From assembly GCF_011038785.1 (NCBI RefSeq), contig NZ_JAAKDT010000017.1, positions 1 to 58,421 of the forward strand: a DNA stretch of 58,421 bases, read 5' to 3'. How positions within the stretch are numbered: the stretch's first letter is position 1; every line of letters begins with the position of its first letter. Below, piece by piece: positions 36,505 through 46,133 of this stretch. The translations under genes were made by a program, and so were the position numbers. The DNA is from Parabacteroides sp. ZJ-118. GTDB taxonomy: Bacteria > Bacteroidota > Bacteroidia > Bacteroidales > Tannerellaceae. The notes under the pieces are model-generated. The model did no database searches, was not told the DNA's origin, and worked only from the letters and a program-made list of their open reading frames with translations.

Positions 36505-37362
36505 ATGAGTATAGAGAAGAAAAAGGCTTACATCGGAGTGGATTTAGGGGGGACGAATATGCGTGCCGGCCGTATCGTAGGGGATCGATTAGTGGCTCAG
36601 GGGAGCGCGCCGACTCCCAAGGACGCCGCGGATCGCGAGGAGACATTGGAGGCTTTGATAGCGGTGATCCGTTCCGTGTGGGACGAGTGTGTGGTAGCTA
36701 TCGGTATCGGTGTGCCGAGCGTGGTGGATCGCGAGAAGGGAATCGTATACAATGTGGTGAATATCCCGCTTTGGGAGGAGGTCCATTTGAAGGAGATCTT
36801 GGAGGCTCGCTTCTCCGTGCCGGTTTATGTGGATAACGACGCGAATTGCTTCGCCCTGGGTGAGCGGATCTTTGGCGAAGGGAAAACGGTTGATAACTTC
36901 GTGGGCCTCACCTTAGGTACGGGCTTGGGAGGTGGAATTATCCAGAAAGGCAAGCTGCTGGCCGACGCTAATTGTGGCTCGGGAGAGTTTGGCATGATTC
37001 CCTACCAAGGAAAGATCTTGGAATATTTCTGTAGCGGCTCCTATTTCATGAACGTGTGGGGAGTGGATGGGAAGGAGATGTACTCTCGTGCGACGCGGAG
37101 GGACGAGCAGGCACTGGAGGCTTACCGGCAGTTGGGCGTACATGTGGCCGCCGCTATCAAGATCGTGGTATTGACGGTTGATCCGGAGATGATCGTCTTC
37201 GGAGGCTCGGTGACCGCCGCCCATGCGTTGTTTGAGGAGAGTATGTATGAGGACTTGAAGAATTTCGCTTATCCGAACTCTATCAAGAACTTGAAGATAC
37301 GTTTCTCTAAGCTGGAGAATCCGGGGCTGTTCGGCGCGGCTTCTCTTTGTTATGACAAATAA
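36505..37362 (+). CDS. ROK family sugar kinase
   Basis: About 285 residues of the ROK (repressor, ORF, kinase) group, without the N-terminal helix-turn-helix of ROK repressors, so a cytoplasmic glucokinase-type enzyme. ATP phosphate loop GVDLGGTNMRAG (about 10-21), the substrate acid pair in VDNDANCFALGE (about 109-120) and GTGLGGGII (about 138-146) are seen. The usual ROK zinc motif (CxCGxxGCxE) is not present: the region reads GMIPYQGKILEYFCSGSYF, where the histidine and cysteines are lost. Substrate could be glucose, N-acetylmannosamine or another hexose. Start at 36505 fits the promoter and the family N-terminus. Confidence 0.88.
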   Translation: MSIEKKKAYIGVDLGGTNMRAGRIVGDRLVAQGSAPTPKDAADREETLEALIAVIRSVWDECVVAIGIGVPSVVDREKGIVYNVVNIPLWEEVHLKEILEARFSVPVYVDNDANCFALGERIFGEGKTVDNFVGLTLGTGLGGGIIQKGKLLADANCGSGEFGMIPYQGKILEYFCSGSYFMNVWGVDGKEMYSRATRRDEQALEAYRQLGVHVAAAIKIVVLTVDPEMIVFGGSVTAAHALFEESMYEDLKNFAYPNSIKNLKIRFSKLENPGLFGAASLCYDK

Positions 37363-37417
37363 AACCACCTGGCACGCTGACAATGGGCATTCTAAGAAGC
37401 TAACGGCGGGCGTCGTG

Positions 37418-39334
37418 CTATTTTGCCGGATCCTTGCGCGATAGATAACCGTCGCTTAATGTGAATCGGGGATCTTGATCCGCCAGAAAGCGAATGGCCG
37501 TGAGGCTCCTCTCTCGTGGGAAAGACAATTTCGTAATAAGTGCTTTCACGGGGATAGGGGATTCTCCGGCCAATATCTTCATGAGACTTTCCCGGATAGC
37601 GTCGAATTCCCAATTCGTAAGCTGTGATTCGTGCTTCGATAGGCATACGTCGCAATGGCCACAAGGTGCGGAGTCTTCCTCGCCGAAATAGGATAGGAGC
37701 ATGCGGCTACGGCAGGCCCGTTCCTCGTTGATATATTCCAGCACTTTCTCGATCCGTTTCCCGAAACGCTCCTTGCGTTCCTCATACGCCGCGCGGGGTA
37801 TGGATAGGTATCGCTGTTCCTCCCGGGTACGGGTATAGATAATCAACGGGGTTTTCTTATGCGGGATGTAGTTTACGATCCGGTATCTGGATAAGCCTAC
37901 CAAGGTCTCATACACCTCGTGAGGTGTCACGTGCGCGCGGGTAGCGATTACGCTCTCATCGATATAAGCATAATCGGCGAATAGCCCGGTGTAAGAGCGT
38001 AAGATCGTCTGAATCACCTCATCCGTTCGCTTGTTCTCATTCAAGTACCTGTATAGCTCGTCGCGAGTAGCCGTGAACATCAGGCGGGAAGCGTTGTCCA
38101 CCTCTTCCGTATACTCGATATAGCCCGATAACTCAAGGATCTTCAAGGCATGATGCGCTTGCGATAAAGAGAACTTATAAGCGGAACAGAAATCCGTCAA
38201 CGAGAAATCGTGTACCGTATCCAGCCCGTACCCTACGGCGATCTGGTAATAATTGCCCAATGCCTCATAGACCCGGTGGATAAACGCTTTGTCCGGGAAC
38301 TCATCCGCCAGCCGTTTCTTTAGCTTGGCGCTATCCGCGGAGGAACAAAGGGCCACGGCGAAGGCTTTTTCCCCATCGCGTCCCCCGCGTCCGGCCTCTT
38401 GATAATATTCCTCCAACGATCCCGGCATATCCATATGCACGACCAATCGCACGTCTGGCTTATCGATACCCATGCCAAAAGCGTTGGTCGATACGATTAC
38501 CCGGCACTCGTTGTTTTTCCAGCGAGTCTGACGCAACTCCTTCTCGTCGCGGTTTAACCCGGCATGGAAGAAATCGGCGGAGATACCCGCCTGTCGCAGC
38601 GTGACGGCGATTTCCTTGGTGCGTTTCCGGCTGCGGACATATACGATGGCCGTGCCCGGAACTTTTCCCAATATATAAACGAGTGTATTTAACTTATCCT
38701 CCGTCTTCCGGACAACATAAGCCAGATTCTCGCGAGCGAAGCTCTTTTGGAATACGTTCTTCTCCTTAAACCGCAGGCGCTTTTGTATATCATTCACTAC
38801 TTCCGGGGTAGCCGAGGCGGTCAAGGCCAATACCGGGACGCCTGGCAACAGGTCCCTGACCTCCGCGATATTGAGATAAGAAGGACGGAAATCGTATCCC
38901 CATTGAGAGATACAGTGACTCTCGTCGATCACTAGCAGACAAACCCGCATGGCCTCCATCTTGACCCGGAAAATATCCGTACCAAGCCGTTCCGGGGAGA
39001 CATACAAGAACTTATATTCCCCAAAGATGCAATTCTCCAGTCGCTCGATAATCTCCTGCCGGCTCATGCCCGAATAAACGGCCGTAGCCTTGATACCGAC
39101 CCGGCGTAAGTTCTCCACTTGGTCTTTCATCAAGGCGATCAAGGGCGTTACGACGATACAGATCCCCTCCATCGCCAAGGCCGGCACCTGGAAGGTGATG
39201 GACTTTCCACCACCCGTAGGCATCAGCCCGAGCGTATCTCTCCCGGCGCAGACGGAATGGATAATATCCTCCTGCAAGGGGCGAAAAGCAGGGTATCCCC
39301 AGTACTTCTCTAATATCTTATGGTAGACGTCCAC
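37418..39334 (-). CDS. recQ: ATP-dependent DNA helicase RecQ
   Basis: A 638-residue superfamily 2 helicase starting with GTG, acting in recombination and fork repair. Walker A MPTGGGKSITFQ (about 38-49), DESH box (about 137-140), QAGRGGRDG (about 318-326), the RecQ-C-terminal zinc site (CRSRMLL...CGHCDVC, about 546-572) and a short winged-helix end. The HRDC domain of E. coli RecQ is missing; the protein ends soon after the zinc/winged-helix region. Second gene behind recJ, 9 bases apart. Confidence 0.95.
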   Translation of the reverse strand: MDVYHKILEKYWGYPAFRPLQEDIIHSVCAGRDTLGLMPTGGGKSITFQVPALAMEGICIVVTPLIALMKDQVENLRRVGIKATAVYSGMSRQEIIERLENCIFGEYKFLYVSPERLGTDIFRVKMEAMRVCLLVIDESHCISQWGYDFRPSYLNIAEVRDLLPGVPVLALTASATPEVVNDIQKRLRFKEKNVFQKSFARENLAYVVRKTEDKLNTLVYILGKVPGTAIVYVRSRKRTKEIAVTLRQAGISADFFHAGLNRDEKELRQTRWKNNECRVIVSTNAFGMGIDKPDVRLVVHMDMPGSLEEYYQEAGRGGRDGEKAFAVALCSSADSAKLKKRLADEFPDKAFIHRVYEALGNYYQIAVGYGLDTVHDFSLTDFCSAYKFSLSQAHHALKILELSGYIEYTEEVDNASRLMFTATRDELYRYLNENKRTDEVIQTILRSYTGLFADYAYIDESVIATRAHVTPHEVYETLVGLSRYRIVNYIPHKKTPLIIYTRTREEQRYLSIPRAAYEERKERFGKRIEKVLEYINEERACRSRMLLSYFGEEDSAPCGHCDVCLSKHESQLTNWEFDAIRESLMKILAGESPIPVKALITKLSFPRERSLTAIRFLADQDPRFTLSDGYLSRKDPAK

Positions 39335-39343
39335 CTGCCCTCC

Positions 39344-41068
39344 TCATAGATCGTGGGGTTTGATGTCTTTAATCATCAGCTGGATAGAGGTGTTGCCGTT
39401 GTAGGTGTTCTCCTCCACCGTGTAGCAGATGTTGAAAGGCTTCATTCCCTTGATATGGTCGTTGTACCTGTGCATACCGAAAGCGATGGCATGCATGGGG
39501 GTGCTTGAGTTCCCGTCGATCAATTCCAGCTTAAGATGTTCCAGTTCCTTACCTACGAGCTTGCTGGTGCCGTAGTCTTTTACGCCAAGCGAGCAGAACA
39601 CGGGCTTCTGGTTGTCCGGCCCGAACGGGCTCATCGTCTTCAGGTCGTTCACGAACTTCTGGTTGATCTCCTTCAAGTCTAAAATGGCGTCGATGTCGAT
39701 CTGCGGGATCAACTGTTCCGGTATGATCTCCTCGGAAGCGATCTTCAAGAAACGCTCGGTGAATGCCTCCAGGTTCTCCTCCCGGAGGGAAAGCCCGGCG
39801 GCGTAGGTATGCCCCCCGAAATTCTCCAATAAGTCCCGGCAACCCTCTATCGCCTTGTAAATATCGAAACCTGTCACGGAACGAGCCGATCCGGTGATCA
39901 ACTCGGACGATTTTGTGAGGACGACCGCCGGGCGGTAGTACTTCTCGGTCAATCGGGAAGCCACGATACCGATTACGCCCTTATGCCATCCTGGGTTATA
40001 CACCACGATCGCCTTCCGGTCCTCCATGTTCTGGAACTCATCGATGATGGCGTTCGCCTCGTCGGTGATCTTCTTGTCCAATTCCCGGCGTTCCTCGTTG
40101 TATTGGTTGATGCTCTCGCTCTTTTCCCGGGCGCTGGCGCTATCCTTGGACAGTAGTAGCTCCACCGCCTCCTTCCCGTTCATCATACGGCCGGAGGCGT
40201 TGATACGGGGGCCGATCTTGAAGACGATATCACTGATCGTGATCTCCTTCCCGGTTAATCCGCAGATATCGATGATCCCTTTCAGCCCAAGGCTGGGGTT
40301 GTTGTTCAATTGCTTCAGCCCGTAATAGGCGAGTATACGGTTCTCTCCCGTGATCGGGACGATATCCGAGGCGATACTGACCGCCGTCAGCTCCAGCAAC
40401 TTCTCCAGATCCGAGAACGGGAAATTATTGCTCTTGGCGAATGCCTGCATGAACTTGAATCCCACTCCGCAACCCGATAAATGCTCATACGGATAGATAG
40501 AATCTGAGCGCTTGGCATCCAATACGGCGACAGCGTCCGGCAAAGTGGCGTCCGGCATATGGTGGTCACAAATAATAAAGTCGATGCCTTTCTTCTTGGC
40601 GTATTCGATCTTCTCGATCGCCTTGATACCGCAATCCAGCGAGATAACCAGCGATACGCCGTTCTCGGCGGCATAATCGATGCCCTTGTAAGAGACACCG
40701 TATCCCTCGTCGTATCGATCCGGGATATAGAAATCCAAGGTAGACGAGTAAGGTCTTAAATACTTGAAGACGAGCGACACCGCCGTCGTCCCATCCACGT
40801 CGTAATCGCCGTAGATCAAAATCTTTTCTTTATTCCCCAAGGCCTTGTTCAAGCGTCTCACCGCCTTATCCATATCCGGCATAAGGAATGGGTCGTGCAA
40901 ATCGTTCAAGCTGGGTTTAAAGAATCTATTCGCCTCTTCGATCGAAGTGATACCTCGTTGAACGAGCAAGAGACAGATCACCGGGCTGAATCCCAGTTCA
41001 GCCATCAGTTGGTCTCTCTTACGCAACTCTTCTTCTGATGGGGTTTGAAAGTTCCATTTGTTAATCAT
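39344..41068 (-). CDS. recJ: Single-stranded-DNA exonuclease RecJ
   Basis: A 574-residue DHH-family 5'-3' exonuclease of mismatch and recombination repair. DYDVDGTTA (about 82-90) and DHHMPDA (about 159-165) are the metal motifs; the DHHA1 nucleotide-binding GGHTYAAGLS (about 420-429) and a C-terminal OB fold follow. It forms an operon with recQ, the same pair that acts together in RecFOR-type repair in E. coli. Confidence 0.96.
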   Translation of the reverse strand: MINKWNFQTPSEEELRKRDQLMAELGFSPVICLLLVQRGITSIEEANRFFKPSLNDLHDPFLMPDMDKAVRRLNKALGNKEKILIYGDYDVDGTTAVSLVFKYLRPYSSTLDFYIPDRYDEGYGVSYKGIDYAAENGVSLVISLDCGIKAIEKIEYAKKKGIDFIICDHHMPDATLPDAVAVLDAKRSDSIYPYEHLSGCGVGFKFMQAFAKSNNFPFSDLEKLLELTAVSIASDIVPITGENRILAYYGLKQLNNNPSLGLKGIIDICGLTGKEITISDIVFKIGPRINASGRMMNGKEAVELLLSKDSASAREKSESINQYNEERRELDKKITDEANAIIDEFQNMEDRKAIVVYNPGWHKGVIGIVASRLTEKYYRPAVVLTKSSELITGSARSVTGFDIYKAIEGCRDLLENFGGHTYAAGLSLREENLEAFTERFLKIASEEIIPEQLIPQIDIDAILDLKEINQKFVNDLKTMSPFGPDNQKPVFCSLGVKDYGTSKLVGKELEHLKLELIDGNSSTPMHAIAFGMHRYNDHIKGMKPFNICYTVEENTYNGNTSIQLMIKDIKPHDL

Positions 41069-41242
41069 TATATATTGTTTTTTTTCTTTTTTGCTTGCCT
41101 GATACTACGGATGCCTTGTCATCCCTAATCATTCGTATGACAGAGGCGAGACTTCCGCGATATATTTCAACCCGTAAAGTTAGGAATTAAATATGGTATA
41201 TCCGGTATGGCTTAAAGAAAATAGTTTTTTTGTTATTATTTT

Positions 41243-41272
41243 TTTGAAGTAGGAGAATGATTCGTACATTTG
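41243..41272 (+). promoter_or_regulatory. Promoter of tsaC operon
   Basis: TTTG (41243-41246) and TACATTTG (41265-41272) are exact consensus elements with an 18-base spacer, 20 bases ahead of the start codon. Confidence 0.6.
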
Positions 41273-41292
41273 CCCGCATATTATAAAACACA

Positions 41293-41853
41293 ATGACGGA
41301 AGATATTAAAAAGGCTTGCGAGGTGATGGCTGCGGGCGGCATAATACTTTATCCTACAGATACTATCTGGGGAATTGGTTGCGATGCTACCAATGAAAAA
41401 GCCGTACAAAGGGTGTACGAGCTGAAGCGAAGGGCGGACAATAAGGCTATGCTGGTCTTGATGGACAGCGAGGCTAAGTTGGATAGGTACGTGCCGGATG
41501 TCCCTGATATCGCTTGGGACTTGATTGGCGTGTCTGACAAGCCGTTGACCATCATTTACTCAAGTGCCAAGAACTTGGCGCCAAATCTGTTGGGAGCCGA
41601 TGGTAGCGTGGGTATCCGCGTTACGAACGAGGAGTTCTCCAAGAGATTGTGCGAGCGCTACCGTAAACCGTTGGTCTCTACTTCCGCCAACGTAAGCGGT
41701 GAGCCTTCTCCCGCTAATTTCAGCGAGGTGTCGGAGGTGATCAAGGAGGGTGTGGATTATATCGTGAGTTATCGTCAGGATGACATGCGTAAGGCCGCTC
41801 CGTCCGGCATTATCAAGTTAGGAGCCGGTGGGCTTGTGCAGGTAATTAGATAA
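41293..41853 (+). CDS. tsaC: L-threonylcarbamoyladenylate synthase
   Basis: A 186-residue YrdC/Sua5-fold protein making threonylcarbamoyl-AMP for the t6A modification of tRNAs. YPTDTIWGIGCDA (about 17-29) and KRRADNKAMLVL (about 46-57) are the substrate motifs; STSANVSGEPSP (about 136-147) completes the pocket. Short TsaC-type without the Sua5 C-terminal domain. First gene of a run followed by a sugar transferase after two bases. Confidence 0.94.
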   Translation: MTEDIKKACEVMAAGGIILYPTDTIWGIGCDATNEKAVQRVYELKRRADNKAMLVLMDSEAKLDRYVPDVPDIAWDLIGVSDKPLTIIYSSAKNLAPNLLGADGSVGIRVTNEEFSKRLCERYRKPLVSTSANVSGEPSPANFSEVSEVIKEGVDYIVSYRQDDMRKAAPSGIIKLGAGGLVQVIR

Positions 41854-41855
41854 GG

Positions 41856-43214
41856 ATGAAGAAAAGCGTACAAGCCGGCAAGTATATTGTCTCGGATTTT
41901 ATAGCGTCGTCGGTAGTCTGGTTATTATTTAACCTGATACGCTATGAAAAGGTGGCGGTGTATGAAGGGTTTGATACCGTCGGGGTCTTTTTGTTGCATA
42001 TTCTCTCGTTGAAAGGGCAGTTGTTGATCCCGTTTTTCTGGTTCGTATTGTATTGGTTTTCCGGTTATTATAATAAGCCCTTCGGTAAGTCGAGGCTTAC
42101 CGAGTTGTTCTCTACCCTGGGGAGCGTGTCGATCGGTGTCGTGATATTGTTTTTTGCCTTGGTGCTGAATGACTTGCCCCGTTCCTATCAAGTGTATTAT
42201 GATATGTTTTTCTCTTTGTGGGGATTGCAGTTCGTCCTGACGTATGCCCCCCGATTATTGATTACGCAGGCCGGGTTACGGAAGATAAAGCGCGGGGAAT
42301 GGGCGTTGAATGTATTGATGATCGGGGCGGGGAAGAGAGCCGCGTGTATCGCCAGCGACCTGCATGGGTTGGGCTATAATATCGTCGGCTTTGTCTCTGA
42401 GTCCCATTTGGAATCTTTGCCGGCGATCGTCGAAGAGAAAAAGGTGGATGAGCTGGTTGTCGCCTTGGAGACGGCAGATAATAGCCGTTTGATGGATATC
42501 CTGTACACGTTATATTGCTATAAACGGCCGATCAAGATATTGGCGGATAAGTCCGGCTCATTATCGCGCGTGAAGATCAAGACGATAAAGGGTGTTCCGT
42601 TGGTGGACGTGACGGATAACAACTTCTTGCCCATCGAGCAGAATGTAAAGCTCTTTATGGATAAGACGCTCTCCCTGTTTTTCTTGGTGCTCTTATCTCC
42701 CTTGTTCCTGTATATCGCTTGGCGGGTGAAGAGGGATTCCCCCGGCCCGGTGTTTTTCAGTCAGGAACGGATCGGATACATGGGCGAGCCTTTCATGATC
42801 TATAAATTTCGCACGATGTATACGAACGCCGAGGAGGAAGGCCCGTTGCTCTCTTCCGAGGACGATCGCCGTATCACTCCCTTCGGACGGGTGATGCGGA
42901 AATACCGCTTGGACGAGCTGCCCCAGTTCTGGAACGTGCTGAAAGGGGATATGTCGCTGGTCGGCCCTCGTCCGGAACGTAAATACTTCATCGAACGGAT
43001 CGTGAGGAAAGCCCCCTTCTACTATCTGCTGCATAACGTACGTCCGGGGATCACCTCGTTGGGAATGGTGAAATATGGATATGCCGGCAGCGTGGATGAG
43101 ATGATCGAGCGCTTGGAATATGATATATTATATTACGAGAATATGTCCTTGATTCTGGACATAACGATTCTTATTTATACAGTTAAGACAGTGTTTACAG
43201 GGAAAGGTATTTAA
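41856..43214 (+). CDS. Polyprenyl glycosylphosphotransferase
   Basis: A 452-residue membrane protein of the WbaP/WcaJ type: four N-terminal helices (to about 150), a Rossmann-like CoA-binding domain (about 150-255, VLMIGAGKRAACIA), a re-entrant helix (about 270-290) and the catalytic bacterial sugar transferase domain with SPGPVFFSQERIG, IYKFRTMYTNAEEE and LDELPQFWNVLKGDMSLVGPRPE. It loads sugar-1-phosphate onto undecaprenyl phosphate, starting a surface polysaccharide or O-antigen repeat unit. It is striking that no other polysaccharide gene is near: it lies between tsaC and a chloride channel. Confidence 0.93.
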   Translation: MKKSVQAGKYIVSDFIASSVVWLLFNLIRYEKVAVYEGFDTVGVFLLHILSLKGQLLIPFFWFVLYWFSGYYNKPFGKSRLTELFSTLGSVSIGVVILFFALVLNDLPRSYQVYYDMFFSLWGLQFVLTYAPRLLITQAGLRKIKRGEWALNVLMIGAGKRAACIASDLHGLGYNIVGFVSESHLESLPAIVEEKKVDELVVALETADNSRLMDILYTLYCYKRPIKILADKSGSLSRVKIKTIKGVPLVDVTDNNFLPIEQNVKLFMDKTLSLFFLVLLSPLFLYIAWRVKRDSPGPVFFSQERIGYMGEPFMIYKFRTMYTNAEEEGPLLSSEDDRRITPFGRVMRKYRLDELPQFWNVLKGDMSLVGPRPERKYFIERIVRKAPFYYLLHNVRPGITSLGMVKYGYAGSVDEMIERLEYDILYYENMSLILDITILIYTVKTVFTGKGI

Positions 43215-43215
43215 A

Positions 43216-45000
43216 ATGGCAAACGAAGGTTTATTCTATAAATTCTTGTTGTGGCGGGAAAAGCGCGTCAAGGAGAAGCATTTCATCTTGATTATCAGTT
43301 TTATCGTGGGGCTTTGTACGGCTGCCGCCGCCATGCTGCTGAAACAGCTGATTCATTTCATACAGCATATGTTGACGGGCGATTTCAACGCTGATGGCGT
43401 GAATTACCTCTATTTGCTTTATCCGGTGATCGGGATCCTGTTGGCCGGATTGTTCGTGAAATACATCGTGCGAGATGATATCAGCCACGGCGTGACAAAG
43501 ATCTTGTATGCCATCTCGCAACGAAAGAGCCGTATCAAGCCGCATAATACATGGACTTCTATCGTAGCCAGTTCCGTTACGATCGGCTTTGGCGGATCGG
43601 TCGGGGCGGAGGCTCCTATTGTATTGACAGGGGCGGCTATCGGCTCTAATCTGGGACGGTTGTTCAGGATGGAGCAGAAGACGTTGATGTTACTCGTGGG
43701 ATGTGGCGCCGCCGGAGCTATCGCCGGTATCTTCAAGGCACCTATCGCCGGGTTGGTGTTCGTGATCGAAGTATTGATGCTGGATCTTACGATGACTTCC
43801 GTGCTCCCTTTGCTGATCTCGTCGGTGACGGCGGCTACGATGTCTTATATTTTTACCGGTACCGAGGCCCTGTTTAAGTTCTCTCAGACCGAGGCCTTCG
43901 AGATCGGGCGTATTCCCTACGTGCTCTTGCTGGGTGTCTTTTGCGGGCTGGTATCCCTTTATTTTACTCGTGTGATGAACAAGGTGGAAGGGATGTACCG
44001 GAAGTTGGGTACGTATTGGAAGCGGTTTATGCTGGGTGGCGTGATGCTGAGTATCTTGATATTCTTGTTTCCGCCGCTCTATGGCGAGGGCTATGATACG
44101 ATCGGCTCGTTACTGAACGGGCAGTTCTCGCATATCATGGACAAGAGCTTGTTCTATGATCTGAATGACACGTATTTCGGGGTCTTGATCTTCTTGGCCT
44201 TGATCTTGCTTACGAAGGTATTCGCTTCCAGCGCCACGAATGCCGGGGGCGGTTGCGGCGGTATTTTCGCTCCTAGTCTGTATCTGGGCTGTATCGCCGG
44301 TTTTATCTTCGCGCATACGTCTAATTATTTCCCGTTCACGATGTATATCTCGGAGAAGAATTTCGCTTTGCTGGGCATGGCGGGCATTATGTCTGGGGTG
44401 ATGCACGCTCCTTTGACTGGTGTTTTTTTGATCGCCGAGCTGACGGGCGGGTATGATTTGTTCCTCCCTTTGATGATCGTCTCGATCAGTTCCTATATCA
44501 CGATCCTTATGTTCGAGCCTCATAGCATCTACTCCATGCGCTTGGCGCAGAAAGGCGAATTGCTGACGCACCACAAGGATCGGGCGGTGCTTACCTTGCT
44601 GCGGGCAGATAGCGTGATCGAGAAAGATTTCCAGGTGGTGTCTCCGGAGATGACGCTGGGCGATATGGTAAAGGTTATTTCCCGAAGCGGACGTAACTCT
44701 TTCCCTGTCGTGGACGAGCGGGGCGTGTTACTCGGCATTGTCTTGCTGGATAATATCCGGAATATCATGTTCCGTCCGGAGTTGTATAATCGTTTCCATG
44801 TATCGAAGTTCATGGTTTCCGCCCCGGCCAAGATCGTAATCAACACGCCGATGGATCAGATCATGCAGACGTTTGATGACACGAAAGCGTGGAATCTTCC
44901 GGTGGTCGATGAGAAGGGGCATTATATCGGCTTTATGTCGAAATCGAAGATATTCAATTCCTACCGGGAAGTCTTGGTCGATAATTTTTCCGGGGACTGA
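43216..45000 (+). CDS. ClC chloride channel/antiporter with CBS pair
   Basis: A 594-residue protein with the ClC membrane domain (about 20-430) and two cytoplasmic CBS domains (about 455-590). Selectivity motifs: GGSVGAEAP (126-134; the usual form is GREGP, with gating glutamate kept as E132), GGGCGGIFAPS (about 343-353). The proton glutamate position of E. coli ClC cannot be assigned safely by eye. Start is one base after the sugar transferase stop. CBS domains suggest nucleotide control. Confidence 0.92.
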   Translation: MANEGLFYKFLLWREKRVKEKHFILIISFIVGLCTAAAAMLLKQLIHFIQHMLTGDFNADGVNYLYLLYPVIGILLAGLFVKYIVRDDISHGVTKILYAISQRKSRIKPHNTWTSIVASSVTIGFGGSVGAEAPIVLTGAAIGSNLGRLFRMEQKTLMLLVGCGAAGAIAGIFKAPIAGLVFVIEVLMLDLTMTSVLPLLISSVTAATMSYIFTGTEALFKFSQTEAFEIGRIPYVLLLGVFCGLVSLYFTRVMNKVEGMYRKLGTYWKRFMLGGVMLSILIFLFPPLYGEGYDTIGSLLNGQFSHIMDKSLFYDLNDTYFGVLIFLALILLTKVFASSATNAGGGCGGIFAPSLYLGCIAGFIFAHTSNYFPFTMYISEKNFALLGMAGIMSGVMHAPLTGVFLIAELTGGYDLFLPLMIVSISSYITILMFEPHSIYSMRLAQKGELLTHHKDRAVLTLLRADSVIEKDFQVVSPEMTLGDMVKVISRSGRNSFPVVDERGVLLGIVLLDNIRNIMFRPELYNRFHVSKFMVSAPAKIVINTPMDQIMQTFDDTKAWNLPVVDEKGHYIGFMSKSKIFNSYREVLVDNFSGD

Positions 45001-45031
45001 CTTGTTACAAACAAATCCAAAATGATTACAT

Positions 45032-46006
45032 ATGAGAAAAGCGGATTTACGAATCGTATATATGGGCACTCCCGACTTCGCCGTGGAGAGCCTGCGAGCC
45101 TTGGTAGAAGGTGGCTATAAGGTAGTCGGTGTTATTACGATACCGGATAAGCCGATGGGCCGTCACGGCAGCGTGCTACAGCCGAGCGCCGTGAAGCGAT
45201 ATGCCGTGTCGGCAGGCCTTCCGGTCTTGCAGCCCGAGAAGCTGAAGGATGAGGTTTTTTTAGAGGAACTGCGTGCCCTGCGCGCGGACTTGCAGATCGT
45301 GGTGGCGTTTCGTATGCTGCCGGAGGTGGTATGGAATATGCCGCGCCTGGGCACTTTTAACCTGCATGCCTCCTTGCTTCCGCAATACCGGGGCGCCGCT
45401 CCGATCAACTGGGCGGTTATCAACGGCGATACGGAGACCGGCGTGACTACCTTCTTCCTTACGCATGCGATCGATACGGGTAGGATCATCCGCCAGAGAC
45501 ATCTGCCGATCGACGATACCGATGACGCAGGTACCGTTCATGACGCTTTGATGAAGATGGGGGCGGGGTTGGTTACCGAGACTGTGGATTTGCTGTTGGA
45601 TGGAAAGACAGACGCCGTTCCTCAAGAGGAATTCTATAAGGATGCTTCCGAGTTGCGCCCAGCACCGAAGATATTCAAGGACACCTGCCGTATCGACTGG
45701 AGCCAGCCGGTGAAGAAGATCTATGATTTCATCCGCGGGATTTCTCCTTATCCTGCCGCTTGGACGGAATTGATCTCGACGGATGGCAAGCGTCTGGCCT
45801 TAAAGATTTATCAGGCGGAGAAACGTCCGGCGGAGCATGACTTCTCGGTCGGCTCTATCCATACAGATCACAAGTCGTATATCGACGTGGCCGTGCGGGA
45901 CGGTTTCCTCCGCCTGCGTTCCTTGCAGCTCGCTGGAAAGAGACGGATGGATACGACGGACTTCCTGAATGGCTTCAAGCAAATCGCAGAATATACGGTG
46001 GGCTGA
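45032..46006 (+). CDS. fmt: Methionyl-tRNA formyltransferase
   Basis: A 324-residue enzyme that formylates initiator Met-tRNA. Catalytic segment NLHASLLPQYRGAAPINWA (about 109-127) holds the N-H-D style active site, with the Asp in HAIDTGRI (about 147). The C-terminal tRNA-binding OB domain starts near 205. Last gene of the tsaC - sugar transferase - ClC - fmt set; ended by the large hairpin at 46051-46112. Confidence 0.96.
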   Translation: MRKADLRIVYMGTPDFAVESLRALVEGGYKVVGVITIPDKPMGRHGSVLQPSAVKRYAVSAGLPVLQPEKLKDEVFLEELRALRADLQIVVAFRMLPEVVWNMPRLGTFNLHASLLPQYRGAAPINWAVINGDTETGVTTFFLTHAIDTGRIIRQRHLPIDDTDDAGTVHDALMKMGAGLVTETVDLLLDGKTDAVPQEEFYKDASELRPAPKIFKDTCRIDWSQPVKKIYDFIRGISPYPAAWTELISTDGKRLALKIYQAEKRPAEHDFSVGSIHTDHKSYIDVAVRDGFLRLRSLQLAGKRRMDTTDFLNGFKQIAEYTVG

Positions 46007-46050
46007 CCGCCATACCTCCACTGCGTATTGGATTATTATTCATACATTTA

Positions 46051-46112
46051 ATCGTGGGTTTACGACATCCGTAATAGCGCCGTTACGGGTGTCGTAACAA
46101 CCCGGTCACGAT
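46051..46112. terminator. Large hairpin between fmt and antiporter
   Basis: Inner arms TTACGACATCCGTAA (46060-46074) and 46083-46097 pair over 15 bases with one G-U; outer ATCGTG (46051-46056) pairs with CACGAT (46107-46112). It lies between convergent genes and may stop both transcripts. The wording (GTCGTAACnACCC, TCGTAACCCC) resembles the units of the dispersed repeat at 20725-20812. Confidence 0.65.
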
Positions 46113-46133
46113 CCCCGTAAGAGGAAGGCCCTA

